Positions 27,713 through 37,896 of a DNA stretch of 64,000 nt are shown here, piece after piece. The translations under genes and the position numbers were made by a program. The stretch is taken from assembly GCF_900114215.1 (NCBI RefSeq), contig NZ_FOSG01000001.1, positions 1-64,000 of the forward strand, in the 5' to 3' direction. Below the pieces are notes generated by a model that saw only the letters and a program-made list of their open reading frames with translations, was not told the origin of the DNA and ran no database searches. Numbering within the stretch: position 1 is the first letter of the stretch; every line of letters starts with the position of its first letter. The stretch comes from Streptomyces mangrovi. GTDB lineage: Bacteria > Actinomycetota > Actinomycetes > Streptomycetales > Streptomycetaceae.

Positions 27713-28756
27713 TCAGCCGCCGGCCGTCACCGGCTCCCGGCGGCTGGCCTTCACCTTCTCCGCCAGCTTCCGAGGGCTCGTCAGAAAGCCCCAGCCCCAG
27801 GACATGTGCATGGTGGCCAGCGCCAGCGGGATGCGCACCCGCGCCCCGAACGGCAGCCCCTTCCCCGCCGGGACCGAACCCGCGGTGATGGCCGCCAGGT
27901 AGCCGCCCGGGACGACCAGGGCCCACGGCGTGACCAGCGCGCCCGCCACCACTCCCGCCCCGATGGCAACCACGGCCGCCGGCGGCGCCAGGTAGCGCAG
28001 GTTGATCGAGCCCGAGTGGTAGCGGGCCACCACATGCCGCCAGCGGCCGTAGTTGCGGTACTGCTTGGCCAGCGCGCGGACGCTGGGCCGGGGTCGGTAG
28101 GAGACCAGCAGCTTTGGCGAGAACCAGATCAGCCCGCCGTCCTGGCGGATGCGGAAGTTCAGCTCCCAGTCCTGCGCCCGGATGAACTCCTCGTTGTAGC
28201 CGCCCTGCCGCTCCAGCACCTCCCGGCGGAAGACGCCCAGGTAGACCGTCTCGGCCTCGCCCGCCTCGCCGCCGGTGTGGAAGGCCGCGTTCCCCACCCC
28301 GATCCTGGAGGTCATGGCGGCGGCCACGGCCTTCTCCCAGTCGTTCTCGCCCTCGGCGTGCATGATGCCGCCGACGTTGGCCGCGCCGGTCTCCTCCAGC
28401 AGCCGCACGGCGGTCGCGATGTAGTCGGGCGAGAGCATCCCGTGCCCGTCCACCCGCACCACGACCGGGTGGCGGGAGGCGGCGATGGCCGCGTTGAGAC
28501 CGGCGGGGGTGCGGCCGGTGGGGTTGGGCACGGTGCGCACCCGCGGGTCCTCGCGGACCAGCTCGGCGGCGATGGAGTCGGTGCGGTCCCCGGAGGGGCC
28601 GAGCGCGATCACGACCTCCAGCTCACCGGCGTAGTCCTGCTCCAGGATGTGCCGCACCGAGCTGCGCAGATGACGCTCCTCGTTGAGCACCGGCATGATC
28701 ACGGAGACCGCGGGCGGCGCCGCGGCCGGGGAGGTGGGTTCGACAGGAGAGCTCAC
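27713..28756 (-). CDS. GT2 family glycosyltransferase, membrane-bound
   Basis: The 347-residue protein has an N-terminal GT-A fold with VSVIMPVLNEERHLRSSVRHIL and the acidic VVVRVDGHGMLS (DxD-like) motif. It then has WELNFRIRQDGGLIWF, the Q/RxxRW-like segment YRNYGRWRHVV and two or three C-terminal membrane segments (VVAIGAGVVAGALVTPWALVV). Such proteins build polymers or modify lipid-linked sugars on the cytoplasmic face. It is surrounded by LCP genes and is a good candidate to make the glycan those enzymes ligate, but the sugar cannot be told. It is divergent from LCP gene 4. Confidence 0.88.
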   Translation of the reverse strand: MSSPVEPTSPAAAPPAVSVIMPVLNEERHLRSSVRHILEQDYAGELEVVIALGPSGDRTDSIAAELVREDPRVRTVPNPTGRTPAGLNAAIAASRHPVVVRVDGHGMLSPDYIATAVRLLEETGAANVGGIMHAEGENDWEKAVAAAMTSRIGVGNAAFHTGGEAGEAETVYLGVFRREVLERQGGYNEEFIRAQDWELNFRIRQDGGLIWFSPKLLVSYRPRPSVRALAKQYRNYGRWRHVVARYHSGSINLRYLAPPAAVVAIGAGVVAGALVTPWALVVPGGYLAAITAGSVPAGKGLPFGARVRIPLALATMHMSWGWGFLTSPRKLAEKVKASRREPVTAGG

Positions 28757-28903
28757 CGGGTCACGGTACCGCGATCGGGTGATCCGCCCGCACGGCAGCC
28801 GGGTGGCCGCGGGCGGCGGGCGGCGTGGGACCGGCGGTCGGTAGATCGTATGGGCCTATGTTGGCCGCTTCCTGGCCCCCACCGCCACGGAGGTGCTTCC
28901 CCG

Positions 28904-30568
28904 ATGCCCGCACGGTCCCGTCAGCGCGGTCGCCACGCCCGTCCCCGGCCGAAGCGGCGGGGTCCGTCCCGCTGGGGCTTCCGGGCGGCCACCGCCGTCT
29001 CGGTGATGGTGCTGACGGCCGGCGGCATCGGCCACGCGCTGGTCTCCGGGCTGGACGGCCGGCTGAAGCGGGTGGACCCCTTCCACGGGCTCAGCCACCG
29101 CCCCCGAAGCGGCGACGGCCTCAACTTCCTGGTCGTCGGCACCGACGGACGCGACACCGTCACCGAGCAGGAGCGGCGGCGGTACTCCCTGGGCGGGACG
29201 CCCTGCAACTGCACCGACACGCTCATGCTGGTGCACCTGTCCGCCGACCGCGACCGGGCCAGCGTGGTGAGCATCCCCCGCGACTCGTACACCGAGTTCC
29301 CCCCGCACACCGATCCCGCCACCGGCGAGCTCCGCACCGGCCGCACCGGGAAGATCAACGCCGCCTACTCGCTCGGCGGCCCGCACCTGACCGTCCGCAC
29401 CGTCGAGAAGATGACGGGGGTGCGCGTCGACCACTACCTGGAGGTCGACTTCACCAGCTTCATGCGGACCGTCGACGCCCTGGGCGGCGTCCCGGTGTGC
29501 ACCACCCGGCCGCTGACCGACAGCCGCAGCGGCCTCGACCTGCCCGCCGGCACCACCCGGCTCGACGGCGGCCGGGCCCTGCAGTACGTCCGCGCCCGGC
29601 AGGTGGACGCCGAGGGAGACCTCGGCCGCATCAGGCGCCAGCAGCGCTTCCTGGCCTCCGTGATCGACGAGGCGACCGGGAGCGGCGTGCTGACCGACCC
29701 GGCCCGGCTGCGCCGGGTCGCCTCGGCACTCCTGGGATCGGTGCGCGCCGACCGGGACTTCGGCGCCCACGAACTGCTGACCCTGGGGCGGGCGATGCGC
29801 GGCTTCACCGCGGCCTCCTCGGAGTTCGCCTCGGTGCCCCTGGAGGACCCCGACCACAGCGTGCCCGGCATCGGCTCCACCGTGACCTGGGACGAGGAGA
29901 AGGCCGGGAAGCTGTTCGCGGCGCTGCGCCGGGACCGGCCGCTGTCGCCCGGCGCCACGGCGGGCACGAGAGACGGCACGGAGCGGCACGGTACGGGGCG
30001 ACACGGTACGGGGCACGCCGCAGGGCACGGAAAGCGACCCGACGGCAAGAACCTCGACGAGGAGCCGGGCGCGGCGGCGCGTCCGTCCGGCCCCCTCCCG
30101 GTCCGGGTGGACCCGGGCAAGATCCGGGTGCAGATCGAGAACGGCACACCGATCGCCGCCCTCGGGGCGCGGGTGGACCGCGAGTTGCGCGCCATCGGCT
30201 TCGACACCACCGGCACTCCGCGCGGCGCGGAGAAGCAGGACGTGCGGCACACGGTCATCCGTCATGACCCCGAGTGGGACCGCTCGGCGCGTGCCCTGGC
30301 CACCGCGCTGCCCGGCGCGGAGCTGGAGGAGGTCGAGGGGCAGGGACGGGTGATGGAGGTCGTGCTGGGCTCCGACCACCGCGAGGTGCTGCGGGTGCGC
30401 CACGCTCCCGAGTCCTCCGCGTCTCCGGCGCCGGACTCGAAGGAGGCCAAGAAGGCCAAGGAGGCCAAGGAGGCGGAGGAGGCCAAGGAGGCGGAGGAGC
30501 CCTCGCGCCCGGAGGGCGGGGGCACGAACGGAAAGGCGGTCACGGGCGACGAGGTCGTCTGCCCGTGA
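28904..30568 (+). CDS. LCP family ligase 4 with LytR_C domain and coiled tail
   Basis: The start is the ATG at 28904 with GGAGG at 28889; a very long frame upstream is not coding. The 554-residue protein has a basic N-terminus (RGRHARPRPKRRGPSRW), a membrane segment (AATAVSVMVLTAGGIGHALV) and an LCP domain (NFLVVGTDGRDTVTEQ, CTDTLMLVHLSADR, SIPRDSYTEFP, YVRARQVDAEGDLGRIRRQQR). A LytR_C domain starts IRVQIENGTPIAALG. In the R-x-D-T motif Arg is replaced by Cys. Near the end is a repetitive EAKKAKEAKEAEEAKEAEE segment, a charged helix at DNA 30438-30500. Confidence 0.9.
   Translation: MPARSRQRGRHARPRPKRRGPSRWGFRAATAVSVMVLTAGGIGHALVSGLDGRLKRVDPFHGLSHRPRSGDGLNFLVVGTDGRDTVTEQERRRYSLGGTPCNCTDTLMLVHLSADRDRASVVSIPRDSYTEFPPHTDPATGELRTGRTGKINAAYSLGGPHLTVRTVEKMTGVRVDHYLEVDFTSFMRTVDALGGVPVCTTRPLTDSRSGLDLPAGTTRLDGGRALQYVRARQVDAEGDLGRIRRQQRFLASVIDEATGSGVLTDPARLRRVASALLGSVRADRDFGAHELLTLGRAMRGFTAASSEFASVPLEDPDHSVPGIGSTVTWDEEKAGKLFAALRRDRPLSPGATAGTRDGTERHGTGRHGTGHAAGHGKRPDGKNLDEEPGAAARPSGPLPVRVDPGKIRVQIENGTPIAALGARVDRELRAIGFDTTGTPRGAEKQDVRHTVIRHDPEWDRSARALATALPGAELEEVEGQGRVMEVVLGSDHREVLRVRHAPESSASPAPDSKEAKKAKEAKEAEEAKEAEEPSRPEGGGTNGKAVTGDEVVCP
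30438..30500 (+). repeat. GAGGCCAAG-type codon repeat in LCP 4
   Basis: About seven imperfect copies of a 9-base unit (GAGGCCAAG or GAGGCGGAG) encode the Glu/Ala/Lys helix near the end of LCP protein 4. The unit length keeps the reading frame if copies are lost or gained. Confidence 0.8.
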
Positions 30569-30590
30569 CCGCGGGGCCGGGCCGTACGGC

Positions 30591-31142
30591 TCAGTCCTCG
30601 GTCATGCCCTCGGCCGCCCGCCGGTCGCGCAGCTCCTTGATGGCGCGGCGCCTGGCGAGCCGGTGCGTACGCCGGATCTGCGCCTCCTGCCAACGCCGCT
30701 TGTCGCGCTCGGACTCGGGAACCACCGGCGGTACGGGACGCGGCCGGCCGTTCTCGTCGACCGCGGTGAACACCAGATAGGCGGAGGCGACCTGGGTGGC
30801 GGGCGTGGACTCGTTCCACCGCTCGGCCAGCACCCGCACGCCGACCTCCATCGAGGACCGGCCGGTCCAGTTCACCTGGGCCTTCACATGCACCAGGTCG
30901 CCCACCCGGACCGGCTCCAGGAAGACCATCTCGTCCATCGACGCCGTGACCGCCGGCCCCCCGGAGTGCCGTCCGGCGACCGCGCCCGCCGCGTCGTCGA
31001 CCAGCTTCATGATCACACCGCCGTGGACGGTGCCGAGGAGGTTGGTGTCGTTCCCCGTCATGATGTGGGACAGGGTGGTGCGGGACGCCGCGGTGGGCTT
31101 GCCCGGCGGTTCGTGCGGGGTGGCCTGGGCCTGAGTGGTCAT
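30591..31142 (-). CDS. Acyl-CoA thioesterase, hotdog fold
   Basis: The 183-residue protein belongs to the cytoplasmic acyl-CoA thioesterase family with a single hotdog domain. Typical elements are LSHIMTGNDTNLLGTVHGGVIMKLVDDAAGAVAGRHSGGPAVTASMDEM, here read as TNLLGTVHGGVIMKLVDDAA followed by VTASMDEMVFLEPVRVGD. The Asp in KLVDDAA is the probable catalytic residue. The last 40 residues are Arg/Lys-rich. It would hydrolyse CoA thioesters of fatty acids. It converges with LCP gene 4, 22 bases after its stop, and is divergent from LCP gene 5. Confidence 0.9.
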   Translation of the reverse strand: MTTQAQATPHEPPGKPTAASRTTLSHIMTGNDTNLLGTVHGGVIMKLVDDAAGAVAGRHSGGPAVTASMDEMVFLEPVRVGDLVHVKAQVNWTGRSSMEVGVRVLAERWNESTPATQVASAYLVFTAVDENGRPRPVPPVVPESERDKRRWQEAQIRRTHRLARRRAIKELRDRRAAEGMTED

Positions 31143-31308
31143 GCTTCCACCCTAAGCCGCCCGTCACGGGCGGAACCGGGTGGCCCGGTGTGATCCCGTA
31201 CGCTCCCCGCCGGATCCGCCCCGCAATGCATCAGCTCTGCAACAGCCGCGCTTCTGTTCCGCCCCCCTGTCTATGGCGCGCCCGGTCCGGGAGGGCACAC
31301 TGCCTCCC

Positions 31309-32508
31309 ATGACTGACTGGCCCAACAGCGGCGGCGTCGGCCCGCGCCCGGTTCCCAACCGCTCCGTACCGACGACCGGATACGGCAACGACCCCGGCGG
31401 CGGCTCCGGTTACGGCGGACAGGCGAGCTACGACTCCGGCTACAACACGGGCCAGGTCTACGCCGGTTCCGGTTACGCGGGCGGCGGCCCGGCCGGACCC
31501 GCCGGGCCCGGCTACGGCGACGCGAGACCCGCGCCGGACTGGGGCCGCCGGTTCAAGGTGGGGCTCGTCACACTGCTCGTCGTGCTGCTGGTGTGGTCGG
31601 TCGGCACGTACTTCTGGGCCGACTCCAAGCTGCGCCGGGAGGTCGATCTGAGCACGGTCATGGACCGGCCCGAGAAGGGCGAGGGCACCACCTACCTCAT
31701 AGTCGGCTCCGACAGCCGCGAGGGGCTGTCGGACGAGGAGCGCAAGGAACTGCGCACCGGTTCGGCGGAGGGCAAACGCACCGACTCCATGATCATCCTG
31801 CATGTGGGCCCCGAGGGGAACACGATGGTCTCCCTGCCGCGCGACTCCTGGGTCACCATCCCCGAGTTCAAGGGCTCCGAGAGCGGCAAGACCTTCCCCT
31901 CCCCCGGCGCGCGCAAGCTCAACGCCGCCTACTCCATGGACGGCGCCACCCTGCTGGTCCGCACCGTCGAGTACAACACCGGCCTGCGCATAGACCACTA
32001 CGCGGAGATCGGCTTCGGCGGCTTCGCCTCCATCGTGGACGCCCTCGGCGGCGTGGAGATGGACATCCCCCGCGACATCAAGGACAAGAACTCCGGCGCC
32101 GACTTCAAGAAAGGCCGCCAGACCCTCGACGGGGCCCAGGCCCTGGCCTTCGTCCGTAACCGCTACGAGGCCGGCAGCGACCTGGAGCGCACCAAGAACC
32201 AGCAGAAGTTCCTCTCCGCCCTGGCGAACCAGGCCGCCACCCCCTCCACGGTCATCAACCCCTTCCGGCTCTACCCGACGCTGGGCGCGGGCCTGGACAC
32301 CCTGATCGTGGACGAGGACATGGGCCTGTTCGACCTCGCCTCGATGTTCTGGGCCATGAAGGACGTCTCGGGCGGCGAGGGCACCTCGATGAACATGCCG
32401 ATAGCGGGCTCCGCCCCGCAGGGCTCGCTCAAGTGGGACATGACCAGGGTCAAGCAGCTCGTCGGGCAGCTGAAGAACGGCGAGAAGGTCACCGTCCGGG
32501 CCGACTGA
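31309..32508 (+). CDS. LCP family ligase 5, without LytR_C domain
   Basis: The 399-residue protein starts with a Gly/Tyr-rich cytoplasmic segment (SGYGGQASYDSGYNTGQVYAGSGYAGGG) and a membrane segment (VGLVTLLVVLLVWSVGTYFW). The LCP domain follows with LIVGSDSREGLSDEER, KRTDSMIILHVGPEG, SLPRDSWVTIPEF, DALGGVEMDIPRDIKD and FVRNRYEAGSDLERTKNQQKF. All of the usual ligand residues, including the Arg of the RTD motif, are kept. There is no LytR_C domain. The start is the ATG at 31309 (MTDWPNSGGVG) and has a weakly spaced GGAGGG upstream; an earlier in-frame ATG lies at 31273. Confidence 0.9.
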   Translation: MTDWPNSGGVGPRPVPNRSVPTTGYGNDPGGGSGYGGQASYDSGYNTGQVYAGSGYAGGGPAGPAGPGYGDARPAPDWGRRFKVGLVTLLVVLLVWSVGTYFWADSKLRREVDLSTVMDRPEKGEGTTYLIVGSDSREGLSDEERKELRTGSAEGKRTDSMIILHVGPEGNTMVSLPRDSWVTIPEFKGSESGKTFPSPGARKLNAAYSMDGATLLVRTVEYNTGLRIDHYAEIGFGGFASIVDALGGVEMDIPRDIKDKNSGADFKKGRQTLDGAQALAFVRNRYEAGSDLERTKNQQKFLSALANQAATPSTVINPFRLYPTLGAGLDTLIVDEDMGLFDLASMFWAMKDVSGGEGTSMNMPIAGSAPQGSLKWDMTRVKQLVGQLKNGEKVTVRAD

Positions 32509-32548
32509 ACCCGCCGGCGCGGGGAAGACCGACACCATGGCCATGTGA

Positions 32549-32588
32549 ACGTGCGGGCCCCGGACCGGACGGTCCGGGGCCCGCACGT
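32549..32588. terminator. 18-bp perfect hairpin between convergent genes
   Basis: Positions 32549-32566 and 32571-32588 pair perfectly around the tetraloop GGAC, between the stop codons of LCP 5 and the acyl-CoA dehydrogenase. It can stop transcription from both sides. Confidence 0.85.
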
Positions 32589-32619
32589 GTTCCCGGGCGC
32601 ACCGCCCGGGCAAGGCGCC

Positions 32620-33798
32620 TTACGGCAGGTTGCGGGCCATGACGATGCGCTGGACCTGGTTCGTGCCCTCGTAGATCTGCGTGATCTTGGCGTCGCGCAT
32701 CATGCGCTCGACCGGGTAGTCGCGGGTGTAGCCGTAGCCGCCCAGCAGCTGGACGGCGTCCGTGGTGATCTCCATGGCGGCGTCGGAGGCGTAGCACTTG
32801 GCGGCCGCTCCGTAGAAGGTCAGGTCCTCGGCCCTGCCGTCGGCGCCGAGACCGACGCGCTCGGAGCGGGCGGCGGCGGCGTAGGTGAGCTGGCGGGCGG
32901 CCTCCAGCTTCATCGCCATGTCGGCGAGCATGAACTGCACGCCCTGGAAGTCGCCGATCGGCTTGCCGAACTGCTTGCGCTCGGCGACGTAGCCCTTGGC
33001 GTAGTCCAGCGCGCCCTGGGCGATGCCGAGGGCCTGGGCCGCGATGGTGATGCGGGTGTGGTCCAGGGTCTTCATCGCGGTGGCGAAACCGGTGCCCTCC
33101 TCGCCGATCATGCGGTCGGCGGGGATGCGGACGTTGTCGAAGTAGACCTCGCGGGTCGGGGAGCCCTTGATGCCGAGCTTCTTCTCCGGGGCGCCGAAGG
33201 AGACGCCCTCGTCGCCCTTCTCCACCACGAAGGCCGAGATGCCTTTGGAGCGCTTCTCCGGGTCGGTGACGGCCATCACGGTGTAGTACTCGCTGACGCC
33301 GGCGTTGGTGATCCAGCGCTTGACGCCGTTGAGAACCCAGAAGTCCCCGTCGCGCACGGCGCGGGTCTTCATGCCCGCGGCGTCCGAGCCGGCCTCCGGC
33401 TCGGAGAGGCAGTAGGAGAACATCGCGTCGCCCTTGGCCAGCGGGGCGAGGTACTTGCTCTTGATCTCCTCGGAGCCGGACAGGATCACCGGGAGGGAGC
33501 CGAGCTTGTTGACGGCCGGGATCAGGGAGGACGAGGCGCAGACGCGGGCGACCTCCTCGATCACGATGACGGTCGCGAGCGCGTCGGCGCCCGCGCCGCC
33601 GTAGGACTCGGGTACGTGGACGGCGTGCAGGTCGTTGGCGACCAGCGAGTCCAGGGCCTCCTGCGGGAAGCGGCCCTGCTCGTCCACCTCGGCCGCGAAG
33701 GGCGCGATCTTCGCCTCGGCGAGCGAGCGCACCGATTCCCGGAGCATGTCGTGCTCCTCCGACGGACGGTAGAGGTCGAAGTCGGTCGATCCCGCCAC
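32620..33798 (-). CDS. Acyl-CoA dehydrogenase
   Basis: The 392-residue flavoprotein oxidises acyl-CoA to enoyl-CoA. The FAD/substrate motif YCLSEPEAGSDAAGM, the second signature QFGKPIGDFQGVQF and the C-terminal EITTDAVQLLGGYGYTRDYPVERMMRD are present, with the catalytic Glu in QIYEGTNQVQRIVMARNL. This is a short/medium-chain type and occupies the place of fadE25 beside purE/purK in mycobacteria. The start is the ATG at 33798 (MAGSTDFDLYRPSEEHDML). A conserved motif shared with the thiolase promoter lies 30 bases upstream. Confidence 0.95.
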   Translation of the reverse strand: MAGSTDFDLYRPSEEHDMLRESVRSLAEAKIAPFAAEVDEQGRFPQEALDSLVANDLHAVHVPESYGGAGADALATVIVIEEVARVCASSSLIPAVNKLGSLPVILSGSEEIKSKYLAPLAKGDAMFSYCLSEPEAGSDAAGMKTRAVRDGDFWVLNGVKRWITNAGVSEYYTVMAVTDPEKRSKGISAFVVEKGDEGVSFGAPEKKLGIKGSPTREVYFDNVRIPADRMIGEEGTGFATAMKTLDHTRITIAAQALGIAQGALDYAKGYVAERKQFGKPIGDFQGVQFMLADMAMKLEAARQLTYAAAARSERVGLGADGRAEDLTFYGAAAKCYASDAAMEITTDAVQLLGGYGYTRDYPVERMMRDAKITQIYEGTNQVQRIVMARNLP

Positions 33799-33828
33799 GG
33801 TGTCTCACTCCCTGGGTGCGCTGCTGCT

Positions 33829-33844
33829 AACTACCGTTAAGTAA
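33829..33844 (-). promoter_or_regulatory. 16-bp motif upstream of acyl-CoA dehydrogenase
   Basis: On the minus strand the sequence TTACTTAACGGTAGTT sits 30 bases before the ATG. It matches TTACGGAACGGTAGTT upstream of the thiolase gene (60456-60471) at 14 of 16 positions. It also contains a TAAC-n4-GTTA palindrome and could be an operator or part of a promoter. Confidence 0.5.
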
Positions 33845-34012
33845 CACAATTCTAGTGGCCCGCCGTCGCCGCGGATACATGAGTTTGCCGACACCGCCCC
33901 GCACCGGCCCCCGCGCACCGGCCCGCTCCGGCTCCCGCACTCCCCCCGCCCGCCCCGGCGGTGGCCGGATATGCTCGCGGGCAGCATCTCGCCCGTATCC
34001 CAGGAGCAGTCC

Positions 34013-35353
34013 ATGGCCCTCAGAATCACCGTGATCGGCACCGGCTACCTCGGCGCGACGCACGCCGCGGCCATGGCCGAGCTGGGCTTCGAGGTACTGG
34101 GCCTGGACGTGGTGCCGGAGAAGATCGAGGCCCTGACCGAGGGGCGGGCCCCGATGTACGAGCCCGGGCTGGAGGAGCTGCTGCGCCGCCATGTCTCCGG
34201 GGTGGAGGGCTCGACCGGGCGGCTGCGCTTCACCACCTCCTGGGAAGAGGTGGGCGCGTTCGGGGACGTCCACTTCGTCTGTGTGAACACCCCCCAGAAG
34301 CAGGGCGAGTACGCGTGCGACATGTCCTATGTGGACAGCGCGGTGGACTCCCTGGCCCCGCACCTGACGCGGCCCGCCCTGGTGGTGGGCAAGTCCACGG
34401 TGCCGGTGGGCAGCGCGGACCGGCTGGCGAGGCGGTTGGCGGAGCTGGCCCCGGCTGGCGAGGCGGCGGAGCTGGCGTGGAACCCGGAGTTCCTGCGCGA
34501 GGGCTTCGCCGTCGAGGACACCCTGCGCCCGGACCGCATCGTGGTGGGGGTGCGCTCGGCACGCGCGGAGGAGCTGCTGCGCGAGGTGTACGCCAAGCCG
34601 GTGGCCGAGGGCTCGCCGTTCGTCGTCGCCGACTTCCCGACGGCGGAGCTGGTGAAGACCGCCGCGAACTCCTTCCTGGCCACCAAGATCTCGTTCATCA
34701 ACGCCATGGCCGAGGTCTGCGAGGCGGCCGGCGGCGATGTGGTGAAGCTGGCGGAGGCCATCGGGTACGACGACCGGATCGGGCGGAAGTTCCTGCGCGC
34801 CGGGATCGGCTTCGGCGGCGGCTGCCTGCCCAAGGACATCCGCGCGTTCATGGCGCGGGCGGGCGAGCTGGGCGCCGACCAGGCGCTGACGTTCCTGCGC
34901 GAGGTGGACTCGATCAACATGCGCCGCCGCTCCCACATGGTGGAGCTGGCCCGCGAGACGGTGGGCGGCACCTTCCTGGGGCAGCGCGTGGCGGTGCTGG
35001 GGGCGACCTTCAAGCCGGACTCCGACGACGTACGGGACTCCCCGGCGCTGAACGTCGCCGGCCAGATCCATCTGCAGGGCGGGCAGGTGACGGTCTACGA
35101 CCCCAAGGGTATGGAGAACGCCCGGCGGGTCTTCCCCACCCTCGGCTACGCGGGCAGCGCGCCGGACGCGGTGCGCGGGGCGGACGTGGTCCTGCACCTG
35201 ACGGAGTGGCGCGAGTTCGGGGAGCTCGACCCGGAGGCGCTGGGGCAGTCCGTGGCGCACAAGCGCATCCTGGACGGCCGCAACACCCTCGACGCGGCCC
35301 TGTGGCGCAAGGCCGGCTGGTCCTTCCGCGCGCTGGGCCGGCCGGCGGCGTAG
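34013..35353 (+). CDS. UDP-glucose/GDP-mannose 6-dehydrogenase family protein, probably UDP-glucose dehydrogenase
   Basis: The 446-residue enzyme would oxidise UDP-glucose to UDP-glucuronate with two NAD. The NAD site ITVIGTGYLGATHAAAM is at the start. Catalytic region motifs are VVGKSTVPVGSADRL, AWNPEFLREGFAVEDTLRPDRIVVG, KTAANSFLATKISFINA and GFGGGCLPKDIRAFM, the last with the active-site Cys. The C-terminal domain contains VAVLGATFKPDSDDVRDSPAL. The ATG at 34013 with AGGAG six bases upstream was chosen; an earlier ATG at 33971 precedes the conserved start. It would supply uronic acid for the envelope glycans handled by the neighbouring LCP genes. Confidence 0.93.
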   Translation: MALRITVIGTGYLGATHAAAMAELGFEVLGLDVVPEKIEALTEGRAPMYEPGLEELLRRHVSGVEGSTGRLRFTTSWEEVGAFGDVHFVCVNTPQKQGEYACDMSYVDSAVDSLAPHLTRPALVVGKSTVPVGSADRLARRLAELAPAGEAAELAWNPEFLREGFAVEDTLRPDRIVVGVRSARAEELLREVYAKPVAEGSPFVVADFPTAELVKTAANSFLATKISFINAMAEVCEAAGGDVVKLAEAIGYDDRIGRKFLRAGIGFGGGCLPKDIRAFMARAGELGADQALTFLREVDSINMRRRSHMVELARETVGGTFLGQRVAVLGATFKPDSDDVRDSPALNVAGQIHLQGGQVTVYDPKGMENARRVFPTLGYAGSAPDAVRGADVVLHLTEWREFGELDPEALGQSVAHKRILDGRNTLDAALWRKAGWSFRALGRPAA

Positions 35354-35496
35354 GGCCCGCCCCCGCTTCGCCGGCCCCGAGCGGGCGGGGCCGGGTGCCG
35401 TCGGCCACTGCGGTGCGCGCCCCCTGCCGGAGTCGTCAACAGATGACGGGCCGGGTAGCAGAAGCAGTGATCCGCGACACAGGAGGGAAGATCACC

Positions 35497-35877
35497 ATGG
35501 CCATCACCGTACTGCGGGACGTCGTCGTACTGGACTGCCCGGAGCCGGGGAAGCTCGCCGACTTCTACGCACGGCTGCTGGGCGGGAGGGCCGAGGGCGA
35601 GGGCCGGTGGGTGGAGGTGACGTTCGACTCGGGCCCCCTGAAGGGCCGGACGTTCGCCTTCCAGGAGGCGCGCGGGTACGTGCCGCCGCAGTGGCCGAGC
35701 GCCGAGCGGTCGCAGCAGTTCCACCTCGACTTCTACGTGCCCCGCGAGGAGTTGGACGCGGCTGAGCGGGAGGCTCTGGAGCTGGGGGCCGAACTTCTCC
35801 AGGGCGACGGGGGCGAGCGCGACTTCCGCGTCTACCGCGACCCGGCCGGGCACCCCTTCTGCCTCTGCGTCGAGTGA
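35497..35877 (+). CDS. VOC (glyoxalase/bleomycin resistance-like) family protein
   Basis: The 126-residue protein has the paired beta-alpha-beta-beta-beta units of the vicinal oxygen chelate fold: VVVLDCPEPGKLADFYARLLGG and, in the second half, QQFHLDFYVPREELDAAE, ending RVYRDPAGHPFCLCVE. The expected metal-binding His (QFHLDF) and Glu (last residue) are there. The substrate is unknown. The ATG at 35497 has a strong AGGAGGG. It stands between the UDP-glucose dehydrogenase and a convergent cell-wall hydrolase, probably as a single gene. Confidence 0.9.
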   Translation: MAITVLRDVVVLDCPEPGKLADFYARLLGGRAEGEGRWVEVTFDSGPLKGRTFAFQEARGYVPPQWPSAERSQQFHLDFYVPREELDAAEREALELGAELLQGDGGERDFRVYRDPAGHPFCLCVE

Positions 35878-35957
35878 GCCGGCCGCCCGTGGGGCGCGAA
35901 GGTGTGGGGCAGGGCACGCCGGTGAGCGGGGCGCGCGAGGGAGGAGGAACGGAAAAG

Positions 35958-36001
35958 AGGCGGGCGGGGCAGGGGTGTGAACACCCCTGCCCCGCCCGCC
36001 T
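35958..36001. terminator. 20-bp perfect hairpin between VOC and cell-wall hydrolase genes
   Basis: Arms 35958-35977 and 35982-36001 pair perfectly around the tetraloop TGAA. The hairpin lies between two convergent genes and can serve both. Confidence 0.85.
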
Positions 36002-36074
36002 CATGACCGGCTCCGGGCTCGGGTCCGGCCCGGAGGCCGGACCCGGGCGGCCGGGTCGGTGAGGGTCAGGACCC

Positions 36075-37620
<1,546 letters not shown>

Positions 37621-37824
37621 CCGCACATTCGTACGGCACGGCCAGAACGGTAGACACATCGTTTCCGCCGATACAAGCCGATGGGTCACAGGACGCCCGT
37701 TTCGAAGGCTTTGATGATCGTCCGATCATCACCGTCCGCTGTGTTCACCTCTCGAAGAGTGGCGAATTCCGGGTCTGGCTCCGCGTCACTCTCCTCCACT
37801 GCCAGGAGCTATGACACAGAAAGA
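37621..37824. other. Promoter region upstream of the riboswitch
   Basis: No gene is supported between the riboswitch start and the dipeptidase terminator. Together with the riboswitch this makes a gene-free stretch of 508 bases from 37389 to 37896. It should contain the promoter of the hydrolase gene; GATGATCGTCCGATCATC around 37714 is a short inverted repeat. Confidence 0.45.
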
Positions 37825-37860
37825 CCCTCCCCGGCACACAGAGCGACGTACCGGGGAGGG
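37825..37860 (-). terminator. Hairpin after the dipeptidase gene
   Basis: CCCTCCCCGG (37825-37834) pairs perfectly with CCGGGGAGGG (37851-37860) around a 16-base loop. It lies 36 bases past the stop codon of the dipeptidase, the last gene of the purK-purE-dipeptidase run. Confidence 0.65.
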
Positions 37861-37896
37861 CCGGCTCGTGAGTTGAATCACGAGAAGGTCGAGGGG

